Shown here: in pieces, positions 18,119 through 25,569 of the stretch | How the letters are laid out: each line of letters starts with the position of its first letter | How positions within the stretch are numbered: the stretch's first letter is position 1 | Assembly: GCA_913062625.1 (NCBI GenBank) | Contig: CAJXWP010000021.1 | Location: 1 to 37,725, forward strand | DNA length: 37,725 nt | Source of the DNA: an uncultured Haliea sp. | Lineage (GTDB): Bacteria > Pseudomonadota > Gammaproteobacteria > Pseudomonadales > Halieaceae | Direction: 5' to 3' | Translations under genes and position numbers: made by a program | The notes under the pieces: generated by a model | Database searches by the model: none | What the model was told of the DNA's origin: nothing | Seen by the model: the letters and a program-made list of their open reading frames with translations, nothing else

Positions 18119-19510
18119 TTAGCGCCGGCGCATGGCGTTAACAGCGAGCTCTTCATAGAGGTCAGTGTAATGATCAAGGCTCCGTTGTTGGTCCCCATTA
18201 TCAACGACATACCGCTGGCCTTTATTGCCAAAGGTGGTCCTACGCTCTTGATTCTGCAATAGACCAGTCAGTGCCAATGCAATGGCCTCGTGATTGCGCT
18301 CTACCAACTGGTAGTGTTCCCCAGCCTGGCCGATTCCTTCAGAAATCCCAAGATACGGCGTGACTAGGCAGGGTAGCCCTGTTGCCATGGCCTCCAATAC
18401 AGAGTTGGGTGTGCCTTCACGGTTTGATGCGAGCAGCGAGATATCCGACGCGCGTAAATAGTCCTCCACGTTGTCTACAATGCCAGTGAAGTGAACCTGA
18501 TCAGTGGCTCCCGAGTTCTCGATAAGATCTGTGATTTCACTGCCGAATGTCTTCAACTTTGGATCATGGGTATCACTACGGGGACCCACAAACAGCATGT
18601 GCGTATTGGGAAACTGATGCAATAGTTCGCGCCATGCGCGAAGAGCGATGTCCGGCCCTTTGCGCGGCATAACTGCACCTACCATAACGACAACCTTGTG
18701 ATCCTCGGGTATACCAAAACGACGGCGCAGAGCCTCTCTGCCTCGCTGTTCTTGGTCAGACTGAATCGGGTGAAAGCGCTGCAGATTGACCCCGTTAGGA
18801 ATGTATTCTATACGGGTGGTAACGCCGATACTGCGCAAAAAATCTTCGATCGCTTCGCTATTGGTTACTAGAGTATCGAATGCGTTGTAGACCCGGCGGT
18901 AGCCGCGTCGTCGAAAAAATCGTTTAGCCGGTTTTTGTTGCCAGGTGGGAAATTGGGACACCGAGTATACGGTCGCGATACCAGCGCCTCGTAGTCGGCG
19001 TAGCCAGGGCAGTGCCTCGGGTCGCATGTTGGTTATGAGCTGGGCCACTGTTGGGCGATCTGTCTGGCTCTGGCATATCTCTAGCAGTGCGTCATAGTAG
19101 ATCTGCGTGCGTGTCCGGCTCTTGCTGTCCGGTAAGCGGATGCGCTGCAGAGGGGCACCATCGAGTGCACTTTCAGGCAGCCATGATCCCGGCATTGCGT
19201 CATACCAATTAATGTCTGTGTCCGCCTCACTGCGTTCCTGAATCTGAGGGGTGCCCGTCATAACGCGCACATCCAGATTGCGGTTAATCAAGCCCGGGAT
19301 GTAACTTCGATAGCGATTTTGAGCGCCACCATAAGTGGGATAGAAGTGGGGTGAGGTCAGCCATAGTCTCGTGCGTTTTTGATCATTAAACGAGATAGGG
19401 CGCTCTCCCTGAAGCGAAGCTATTGCTGGAGCGGGGATCGAAACAGCGTGCTTATGCGGCCAGTCTATCTGATTGTCTGCGATCGTAAAAGGCTGTCTGA
19501 ATACGGGCAT
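18119..19510 (-). CDS. Glycosyltransferase, family 4 (GT-B fold)
   Basis: Cytoplasmic retaining glycosyltransferase of 463 residues. The acceptor domain begins at about residue 48 with LWLTSPHFYPTYGGAQNRY. The nucleotide-sugar domain has VVMVGAVMPRKGPDIALRAW (about 275-295) and the EX7E motif REGTPNSVLEAMATGLPCL with both glutamates. A roughly 45-residue N-terminal extension of low conservation may mean the real start lies downstream of 19510. It lies 217 bp downstream of the end of the acyltransferase operon in the same direction, so it may be read through from it or have its own promoter in 19511-19727. A role in glycosylating the lipid made by the neighbouring enzymes is inference. Confidence 0.9.
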   Translation of the reverse strand: MPVFRQPFTIADNQIDWPHKHAVSIPAPAIASLQGERPISFNDQKRTRLWLTSPHFYPTYGGAQNRYRSYIPGLINRNLDVRVMTGTPQIQERSEADTDINWYDAMPGSWLPESALDGAPLQRIRLPDSKSRTRTQIYYDALLEICQSQTDRPTVAQLITNMRPEALPWLRRLRGAGIATVYSVSQFPTWQQKPAKRFFRRRGYRRVYNAFDTLVTNSEAIEDFLRSIGVTTRIEYIPNGVNLQRFHPIQSDQEQRGREALRRRFGIPEDHKVVVMVGAVMPRKGPDIALRAWRELLHQFPNTHMLFVGPRSDTHDPKLKTFGSEITDLIENSGATDQVHFTGIVDNVEDYLRASDISLLASNREGTPNSVLEAMATGLPCLVTPYLGISEGIGQAGEHYQLVERNHEAIALALTGLLQNQERRTTFGNKGQRYVVDNGDQQRSLDHYTDLYEELAVNAMRRR

Positions 19511-19727
19511 GGAATCTAATTGCCCTGCGGCACACTTCTAGGCGAAGTGCCAGCACTGTCTCGCATTATCCTTCTGTCAGAAGCCCGAAGGCGCTGTGCT
19601 ATGTTTTGTCGGTTTTTGAGGAATTTGTATAATGCCCGTAATAATAGTATTTAAATGACTCTTTCGATCTGCGGCTCAATTGCTGCGGTTTATGGTGGAT
19701 GAGCGCCAAATACAGTGACTAGACACC

Positions 19728-20660
19728 CTAGAGTTTATGCGCCTTCGGCCAGCGTCGTTTCAGGCAGACCCACTCCTGTGGATACTCCCTGATCCAATCT
19801 TCGAAATAGTGATGCACGATTTCGGTCATCGCGACAGCCTGTTCCTTGATTGGTGCATCAGGAATAGGACTAACCAGGGGATCATAAACGGTTATCCGGT
19901 AACGCCCCCCGGGCAGACGTTCGGCGCGAGACACGACCACCGCCGCACCATTGCGCAGGGCCAGGCCGACTGCGCTGGTGTTAGTGAGCGCGTCAACTCC
20001 GAAAAAGGGAATGAGCTTGCCCGTGTCCGGGCGAGTATCCATTGCCATAATAATACTTTCGCCCGCCTTCAATGCCTTGATCAGCGGACGCGGCCCTGCA
20101 GCGGCAGATATTAGCTTTTCACCGAAAGATCGGCGTGAGGCCAGTAACAGCTCTTGTACGATCGGATTGGATTCTGGCGCATAGATGGCGTTTATGGTGT
20201 AACCGAAATGTCGTGTGACCAACGAGGCAACCTGCCAGGCGCCTACGTGTGCAGTCATAAACACGGTAGCGTGTTTGCTCTCCATGTGCTTGCGGGCCTC
20301 TGGCTCGAGTACGAACTCGATGCGTTGTTCGCGCTCCTTCCAGATCTGTTCCAGTTTGAGTAACTCTGCGGCAGAGTAACCCAAGCAGCGAAAAATTTTC
20401 TTTGTGGTTCGCCCTCGCCATTCCGGAGAGCTATCCGGAAATGCAATGGCAAGATTAGTGTGTGCTTTGCTCGCTTTGTCTGAATAGACACTGGCCAGCC
20501 CGAAGGTAAAAGCAGACAGTCTTAGCGCGTGCTCTAGACTCAGCTTGCGCATGAGCGCGAAAATGAAGCGAAAAACCGCAGCTTCAATCCACTGGGCGAT
20601 AGAGGCCAAAACCGGTGCCTTTCGTGCCAGTCGCTTTGGGATCAGGTAAAACTCGGGCAT
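19728..20660 (-). CDS. LpxL/HtrB-like lysophospholipid acyltransferase with altered catalytic site
   Basis: Member of the LpxL/LpxM family, membrane-associated enzymes that transfer acyl chains to lipid A or related amphipathic acceptors. The 310 residues contain the expected blocks: the N-terminal amphipathic region, TAHVGAWQVASL, YAPESNPIVQELL, a glycine-poor AMDTRPDTGKLIPFFG and a C-terminal YPQEWVCLKRRW. The HX4E catalytic motif reads H-VGAW-Q: the glutamate is replaced by glutamine (codon CAG, complement of 20232-20234). The paralogue two genes upstream retains HQSNWE. This copy may therefore be slow, inactive or use another base. It is the last gene of the operon with the fatty acid hydroxylase (9 bp upstream). 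Confidence 0.87.
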   Translation of the reverse strand: MPEFYLIPKRLARKAPVLASIAQWIEAAVFRFIFALMRKLSLEHALRLSAFTFGLASVYSDKASKAHTNLAIAFPDSSPEWRGRTTKKIFRCLGYSAAELLKLEQIWKEREQRIEFVLEPEARKHMESKHATVFMTAHVGAWQVASLVTRHFGYTINAIYAPESNPIVQELLLASRRSFGEKLISAAAGPRPLIKALKAGESIIMAMDTRPDTGKLIPFFGVDALTNTSAVGLALRNGAAVVVSRAERLPGGRYRITVYDPLVSPIPDAPIKEQAVAMTEIVHHYFEDWIREYPQEWVCLKRRWPKAHKL

Positions 20661-20669
20661 CGGGCTGGT

Positions 20670-21302
20670 TCAGTTTCGGCCTGGATCTGATCCGAATACC
20701 CAGTCCCAGATCGGAGAGCTCACGCCGAAGCGCCCGCCCTCACCTGAATGATGATGTTTGAGATGGTAGTGCTTAATAAACTTTGCCACCGGATTCCTCA
20801 TCGGGAAGTGATGCGTAGAATAGTGAATATAGTCATAGATTAAATAGCCGATGATAAAGCCCCCACAAAATGGCTGAATCCACGGCTGCGGAATGACAAG
20901 GCCGAACAACATGTAGAGCGCTGCCATGATCGGAATGGCACCAGTAGGCGGCATGACTAGGCGAGTTTTGTCTTTAGGGTCTGCATGGTGATTGCCGTGA
21001 AACAAAAATACTAACCACTTACTCGCCTTATTGCTTGCCGGGAAATGAAACAGAAAGCGGTGAAGGCAGTATTCGCTGAGCGTCCATATAAACATACCCG
21101 CCAGTGCTATAAAAAACACCGGCCAACCCGGGAGTTCATAGGAAAACAAGCTCCGCCATAGCAGCCATGCTGCGATGGGTGTCCACATCAGCAGCGGGGT
21201 GATGGGGTGGACATGGGACAACCGTTCGAGAAGATCGTTCTCAAATAGGCGTATGGATTGATGCTGTTTTTCAGCTTGCATAGGATTCGGTGTCGGCATC
21301 AC
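20670..21302 (-). CDS. Fatty acid hydroxylase, FA2H/Scs7-like membrane di-iron enzyme
   Basis: Integral membrane di-iron hydroxylase of 210 residues with four predicted membrane segments. The histidine clusters are HRFLFH (81-86), HGNHH (102-106), HYSTHH (160-165) and HYHLKHHH (178-185). This pattern belongs to the sterol desaturase/fatty acid hydroxylase superfamily and the spacing is that of fatty acid 2-hydroxylases, which in eukaryotes act on the N-acyl chain of ceramide. The fused cytochrome b5 domain of eukaryotic enzymes is absent. The ATG at 21302 overlaps the upstream acyltransferase by 32 bp; the ATG at 21281 is an alternative. Context with acyl activation and SPT-type genes supports hydroxylation of a ceramide acyl chain, by inference. 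Confidence 0.9.
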   Translation of the reverse strand: MMPTPNPMQAEKQHQSIRLFENDLLERLSHVHPITPLLMWTPIAAWLLWRSLFSYELPGWPVFFIALAGMFIWTLSEYCLHRFLFHFPASNKASKWLVFLFHGNHHADPKDKTRLVMPPTGAIPIMAALYMLFGLVIPQPWIQPFCGGFIIGYLIYDYIHYSTHHFPMRNPVAKFIKHYHLKHHHSGEGGRFGVSSPIWDWVFGSDPGRN

Positions 21303-22257
21303 TGTCAGCCTCCTCAGTTTGTCGTGTTGTATCTTTGGGCCATAGTCGCTTGGAGCAGAACCAGTCTTCCGGTTGCTGGCGAATCCAGTTTTCGAACTGG
21401 CGGTGAACCTGCTGGATCATATCGATGCCCTGGGTGGTTTCGTCAACATCAGTATCCTTGGGGACAATCGGCGGGTGAAAAGTGACGCGGTAGTGGGCGT
21501 CCTGTAATCGTTCCACCTGCGCGGGTACCAGATCGCAGTTGAGTTTCAGTGCTAGCTTCGCGGGCATGATGGTCGAGAGCTTATTGCGTCCAAAAAACCG
21601 TATAAAGGTTCCTTCGTCAACACGCCTGTCCATGACCATGGCAACGCTCTGCCCTTTTTTCAATGCGCGCAGCAGCAACCGGGCGCTGTTGTCTCTGGGC
21701 AATAGTTCGCTGTTCAATGCTTGGCGAGATTCTAGCAGCATGCGGTCCAATAAAGGGTTGCTTGGGGGGCTGTAAAGGCTGACATTTCGGATGCCTAGTT
21801 TTGCCCCCGCACAGCGCACTACCTCCCAGTTGCTTTGGTGTGCCGTCACAATGACACAGGGCCTAGTGGGATTCTCGCAGGCTGCTAGCGGTTCGCGAAT
21901 ATCAATAACTAGGCGGTCATCCTCCTTCAGTATAGTGGCTAGGTGTGGATATTCAGCCAATACACGGCCCGCACGGCCCCAGGCGCGAATGACCAATTCA
22001 TCAATCTCCACCTCAGTGAGTTCAGGGAACGCGATCACCATATTCGCTCGGAATATCGCTGTTTTTTTCTTCAGCTTTGGCCCGATCCAACTGCCTACAG
22101 AGTCGCCGAACCGGGACGCCATATCGATGGGCAGTAGCCTTGCCAGGCGTGTGATCAGCGAGACAACCACAACATCCAGGCGCCACAGCAGCGTTCGCAG
22201 GAACCGATGGTCGCGCGCCCATTTACTTAGAGAATTGCCGACAATGAACTCAGACAC
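21271..22257 (-). CDS. LpxL/HtrB-like lysophospholipid acyltransferase
   Basis: A 328-residue membrane-associated acyltransferase with an intact catalytic motif HQSNWE in VIVTAHQSNWEVVRC. Further blocks are YSPPSNPLLDRMLLESRQ, AMVMDRRVDEGTFIRFFG and the C-terminal PEDWFCSKRLW. One hydrophobic segment lies near residues 28-45. The protein is a diverged paralogue of the gene at 19728-20660, with the hydroxylase between them. Family members use acyl-ACP or acyl-CoA; the acyl-activating enzyme at the head of the same operon suggests a dedicated acyl supply. It could be the housekeeping lipid A enzyme, but the context favours a specialised acceptor such as a sphingolipid or a glycine-type lipid. 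A gap of 88 bp separates it from the epimerase gene. Confidence 0.88.
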   Translation of the reverse strand: MSEFIVGNSLSKWARDHRFLRTLLWRLDVVVVSLITRLARLLPIDMASRFGDSVGSWIGPKLKKKTAIFRANMVIAFPELTEVEIDELVIRAWGRAGRVLAEYPHLATILKEDDRLVIDIREPLAACENPTRPCVIVTAHQSNWEVVRCAGAKLGIRNVSLYSPPSNPLLDRMLLESRQALNSELLPRDNSARLLLRALKKGQSVAMVMDRRVDEGTFIRFFGRNKLSTIMPAKLALKLNCDLVPAQVERLQDAHYRVTFHPPIVPKDTDVDETTQGIDMIQQVHRQFENWIRQQPEDWFCSKRLWPKDTTRQTEEADSDADTESYAS

Positions 22258-22345
22258 AGGTGAACTTACTCAGCATATATTTTTACATCAAGGCTTTAAT
22301 TATACCGCACTATACCCGACGGATTCGCGGTCATAATGTGGATAA

Positions 22346-23269
22346 TTATAAGTGATCCAGCCCCTCTTGTAGCTCTATCCTAGGTAGCCATCCGGTTATT
22401 GTAGTAATCGGACCGTTGTCTACGACCCAGTCCTTGTGGCGTAGCTCACGCAATTTGGGTGGTGTCAGCATGGGTGCTTTCCCGGTGATTTTGGCGGCAT
22501 TGCTATTGACCACCGCGACACTATTTAAGAGCCAGTATGGGATGCGCCAGAGGCGAACCTTGCGGGACCAGTGGCTTGCGCTAATATTGGCCAATTCACG
22601 CCAGCTGTAACCGCCGTCTTTCCCATCACAGAGGACCAGAACCTGACGAATTGCTCCTTCGCTTTGCAGGCAGACGACGATAGCATCGACCAAGTCGGAC
22701 ACATGAATCAGCGACAGGCGCGCATCGGGTGATCCCGGTATCAGCGCTACCCCCCGCTGCATCCACTGAAATATTGGCAGCATCTCTTGATCGCCTGGCC
22801 CGTAGACGGGAGGTGGGCGTAGTATGATCCACTCAAGATCCGAAGCCTGTATGAGCAGTTTTTCTCCATCGCACTTGCTGTGAGCATACCATGATAGTTG
22901 CGGTTCGCGGGCGGCAAGGGATGACAGCAGCAACATTCTGGGTGGGCTTGGTTGCGCCTCGATAGCATTGAGTAACGCTAAGGTTCCCGCCACGTTCACG
23001 CGGTCAAATGCGCTTTGGGAGTTACCTCTGACGGCACCTGCGCTGTGTATAACGAAAGCACAATCCGTCACAAGTTGTTGTAGGGCGGAAGTATCTTCGA
23101 GATCTCCCTGAATCAAGGCGACGCCCTGTGCGACCAAATTTGATGCTTTAACGCGATTTCTCACGAGTGCCCGAACCTGAAAACCCTCCTCTCGCAAGCG
23201 CTGGCAGAGGGCTGTGCCAATAAATCCGGTGGCTCCCGTTACGGCGATGAGGCTGCCTTTGGGAGTCAG
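22346..23269 (-). CDS. NAD(P)-dependent epimerase/reductase, extended SDR (CerR-like)
   Basis: Rossmann-fold oxidoreductase of 307 residues. The cofactor motif VTGATGFIGTALC and the catalytic YAHSK are both present, as are the SGAVRGNSQSAFDRVNVAGT and PPPVYGPGDQEML blocks of the extended SDR family. The glycine motif is in frame only if translation starts before 23200, and the frame has no ATG, GTG or TTG between the upstream in-frame stop and that motif. The best start is a CTG at 23269 that overlaps the stop of the acyl ligase (CTGA) and lies 10 bp after GAGGG. In Caulobacter a related SDR, CerR, reduces 3-ketoceramide and neighbours the acyl ligase gene; I propose the same role here. A TTG at 23197 would remove the glycine motif. 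Confidence 0.85.
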   Translation of the reverse strand: MTPKGSLIAVTGATGFIGTALCQRLREEGFQVRALVRNRVKASNLVAQGVALIQGDLEDTSALQQLVTDCAFVIHSAGAVRGNSQSAFDRVNVAGTLALLNAIEAQPSPPRMLLLSSLAAREPQLSWYAHSKCDGEKLLIQASDLEWIILRPPPVYGPGDQEMLPIFQWMQRGVALIPGSPDARLSLIHVSDLVDAIVVCLQSEGAIRQVLVLCDGKDGGYSWRELANISASHWSRKVRLWRIPYWLLNSVAVVNSNAAKITGKAPMLTPPKLRELRHKDWVVDNGPITTITGWLPRIELQEGLDHL

Positions 23270-25101
23270 GCTGAAGCTACCCTCAGGCGAGCTGCTGCAG
23301 CGGCGGCGTTGAGTTTGTCGATATCATTGTTGCTAATAAAGTCGAGTCGTGCTTTTGCCCGTGACAGTTTGCCAGAAGATGTTTTGGGCAGAGAACGAGT
23401 GGGAACCAACTCTACATAACAGTCGAGACTCATTTCCATGCGCAACAGCGCCGTGAGGCGGCGCACCAAATTATTGCGCACGCCCGGATCTCTTTCACGG
23501 CATTGTACGAGTAGCACACAGAGCTCTTCGTCTTCACTATTCGGTGCGGAAAACGCTACGGAGTCACCGGCTCGAACTTCGGCTTGAGTTTCGGCGACAT
23601 GTTCAAGGTCTTGAGGCCAGATATTACGACCGTGAATGATAATCAGGTCTTTTTTGCGGCCAGTAATGGTTAGCTCGCCATCGGCTAGGTAGCCAATATC
23701 GCCGGTGTTGAGCCAGCCGTCTTCACTCAGCGCATGGCTGGTTTCTTCCGGCAGGTTGAAATATCCCGACATGACACTGGGGCCGCGTAGATAGATCACG
23801 CCACTCCGCCAGTCTTCCAGGACCTGGTTATCATCGCGGACCTCCACCTCAAAACTGGGCATCGGCGTGCCGCAATTAACGAAATGTCGACCTCGGCCCT
23901 GCCTATCTTCTTGGTCCATCACAATCACCTCGTGGTGATCCGAGAGGTGGTCGCTGTCGATATGGTGTGTGGTGAAGCCTGTCCAAAGCGGTGAAAAACT
24001 GACCCCAAGGGTACATTCAGCCATGCCGTAGCAGGCTAGGAGTGCGCGGCGATCAAAACCGGCCGGCTCCATCAATTCGGCGAAATACTCTAAGGTTTGT
24101 GGGTGGATCATCTCAGCGCCGATACCTGCTATGCGCCAATTACTGAGGTCGTAAGTTGAAATATCACTGGAACGTACCCGGCGAGCACAGAGATCGTAAC
24201 CGAATGAAGGAGCGAAGGAGATAGTGGCGCGGGTCTTGGTCATCAATGATAACCACTGGCGTGGCCGCATGGCGAACTCGCGGGTGTCTAGATAGTCGAT
24301 GGAAATCTGGGCAGCCATGGGAACCAATACGAAACCGACCAAGCCCATATCGTGGTAGAAAGGTAACCAAGACATCATACGGTCTGAACCGCTCATTTTC
24401 AGGCCATGTGAGACGATGCCGTGCAGATTGGCCATAGCGGTGCGGTGTTTGATGACGACACCTCGGGGGAAGCGCGTGCTGCCGGAGGTGTACTGGATAT
24501 AGGAAATATCGTCAGGTTCAGCCTGATGCAGAGGTTGTACATCGGTGGGCAGTGCATAAAATGCCTCTGGAGCGTCCACCATGCGCATGGAAAGACCTTC
24601 ACTAGCCTCCTGCAGGAAAGAAACGTACCCTTCCGAGGCCATACCAATCTCGGCGTCGCTGGCTTCCAGAAGCTGCTTCAACTGGGCCACGTAAGCACAG
24701 TGAGCGCCCACTTTTACGGAGGCTGGCAGTGTTACTGGAATTAGGCCAGCGTATTGACAGGCATAAAAAAACCGAATGAATTCAGGGGTTGTTTCTGCGA
24801 TAAGTGCAACGCGATCGCCTTTTGTCAGGCCCAGCCCCATTAACTTATGCGCTAGCTCAATGGCCTGCAGGCGCAGCTCGCGGTAAGGAATACTGGCGTA
24901 GATGTCACCTCGGCCGGTGTAGAAGTTTGAGCCGGTGTCGCCCTGAGCCGCATAGTCGAGTGCTTCGGTTAATGTAGCGAAATCGGCTGGGCGAAATGGC
25001 GTTAGATGGCGTGTGGGTGTGGCAATGACGTTTACATGTGACAATGTAGATTCCTCGTTTTCGGCGATCTGTCCGCCTCGCAACTCTTCGAAAATAGACA
25101 C
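23266..25101 (-). CDS. Fatty acyl-AMP ligase / acyl-CoA (acyl-ACP) synthetase, FadD-like
   Basis: ANL-superfamily enzyme of 611 residues that activates a fatty acid as acyl-AMP and passes it to a carrier protein or CoA. Motifs are IQYTSGSTRFPRG (A3, near residue 205), SWLPFYHDMGLVG, ACYGMAECTLG, LNTGDIGYL and GRKKDLIIIHGRNIWPQDLE, ending with a lysine motif SSGKLSRAK. The HDMGL block and overall layout are those of fatty acyl-AMP ligases that load carrier proteins. The start at 25101 is GTG with a weak ribosome site; there is no upstream ATG close by. In Caulobacter an acyl synthetase of this kind loads the ACP that feeds serine palmitoyltransferase, and here an ACP and SPT lie 10 kb away. 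It is the first gene of the acyltransferase/hydroxylase operon. Confidence 0.92.
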   Translation of the reverse strand: MSIFEELRGGQIAENEESTLSHVNVIATPTRHLTPFRPADFATLTEALDYAAQGDTGSNFYTGRGDIYASIPYRELRLQAIELAHKLMGLGLTKGDRVALIAETTPEFIRFFYACQYAGLIPVTLPASVKVGAHCAYVAQLKQLLEASDAEIGMASEGYVSFLQEASEGLSMRMVDAPEAFYALPTDVQPLHQAEPDDISYIQYTSGSTRFPRGVVIKHRTAMANLHGIVSHGLKMSGSDRMMSWLPFYHDMGLVGFVLVPMAAQISIDYLDTREFAMRPRQWLSLMTKTRATISFAPSFGYDLCARRVRSSDISTYDLSNWRIAGIGAEMIHPQTLEYFAELMEPAGFDRRALLACYGMAECTLGVSFSPLWTGFTTHHIDSDHLSDHHEVIVMDQEDRQGRGRHFVNCGTPMPSFEVEVRDDNQVLEDWRSGVIYLRGPSVMSGYFNLPEETSHALSEDGWLNTGDIGYLADGELTITGRKKDLIIIHGRNIWPQDLEHVAETQAEVRAGDSVAFSAPNSEDEELCVLLVQCRERDPGVRNNLVRRLTALLRMEMSLDCYVELVPTRSLPKTSSGKLSRAKARLDFISNNDIDKLNAAAAAARLRVASA

Positions 25102-25569
25102 TAACTACCGCTTCAGTAGGCAGTAATAAAGCGCATTTCAAAAATATCTAAGTGCCGTTTTGTTGTTGTTTATGCATGTAGATATACATGTTGGCACCCT
25201 TTGTTCAGGGCCCGGAAAAGAGCGGCCTGATGAAAGGGTATCCTACCATTTGGGGCTTTCGTACTTATAGGAAATAATACCGCTGGCTAGTGGGAACAAT
25301 CCCATTGAAAGATTCTAGAGGCCATTGCGCGGGCTCCTGCGGGGAGGCTAGAGCCGCCTTAGAGGTTGTCGAGTTAGGGCAGCTGTCGAGGTAAAATTGG
25401 GCATTATTTTATCTTAACTAATTGTTTTTAAAGTATTATTTTAGTATTTTTGCCGTGTCAGAGGTCAAGGTATTCACCGCGTATGCTTCAAGGCGATTTT
25501 TTGTGCAAGGACGCTGATCGAACACCGGGACGAGCTCGGGCTAGCCTCAGTCGGGTTAGTGTGGGACGC
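25102..25569. other. Leader of the acyl ligase operon with inverted repeat
   Basis: No gene seen. It is AT-rich, especially 25400-25460. On the minus strand TTGACC (complement of 25463-25468) followed after 16 bp by TACTAA (complement of 25441-25446) is a possible promoter, leaving a leader of over 300 bases. A perfect inverted repeat CATGTA-GATA-TACATG at 25175-25190 lies about 75 bp upstream of the acyl ligase start and could be an operator. Confidence 0.4.

Noticed and set aside
21791-22336. 181-residue plus-strand frame over the LpxL-like gene
   Set aside because: Antisense to an intact acyltransferase with clear motifs; low-complexity Ser/Arg content.
22346-23197. SDR gene starting at the TTG at 23197
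   Set aside because: Would remove the GATGFIG cofactor motif that lies in frame just upstream.
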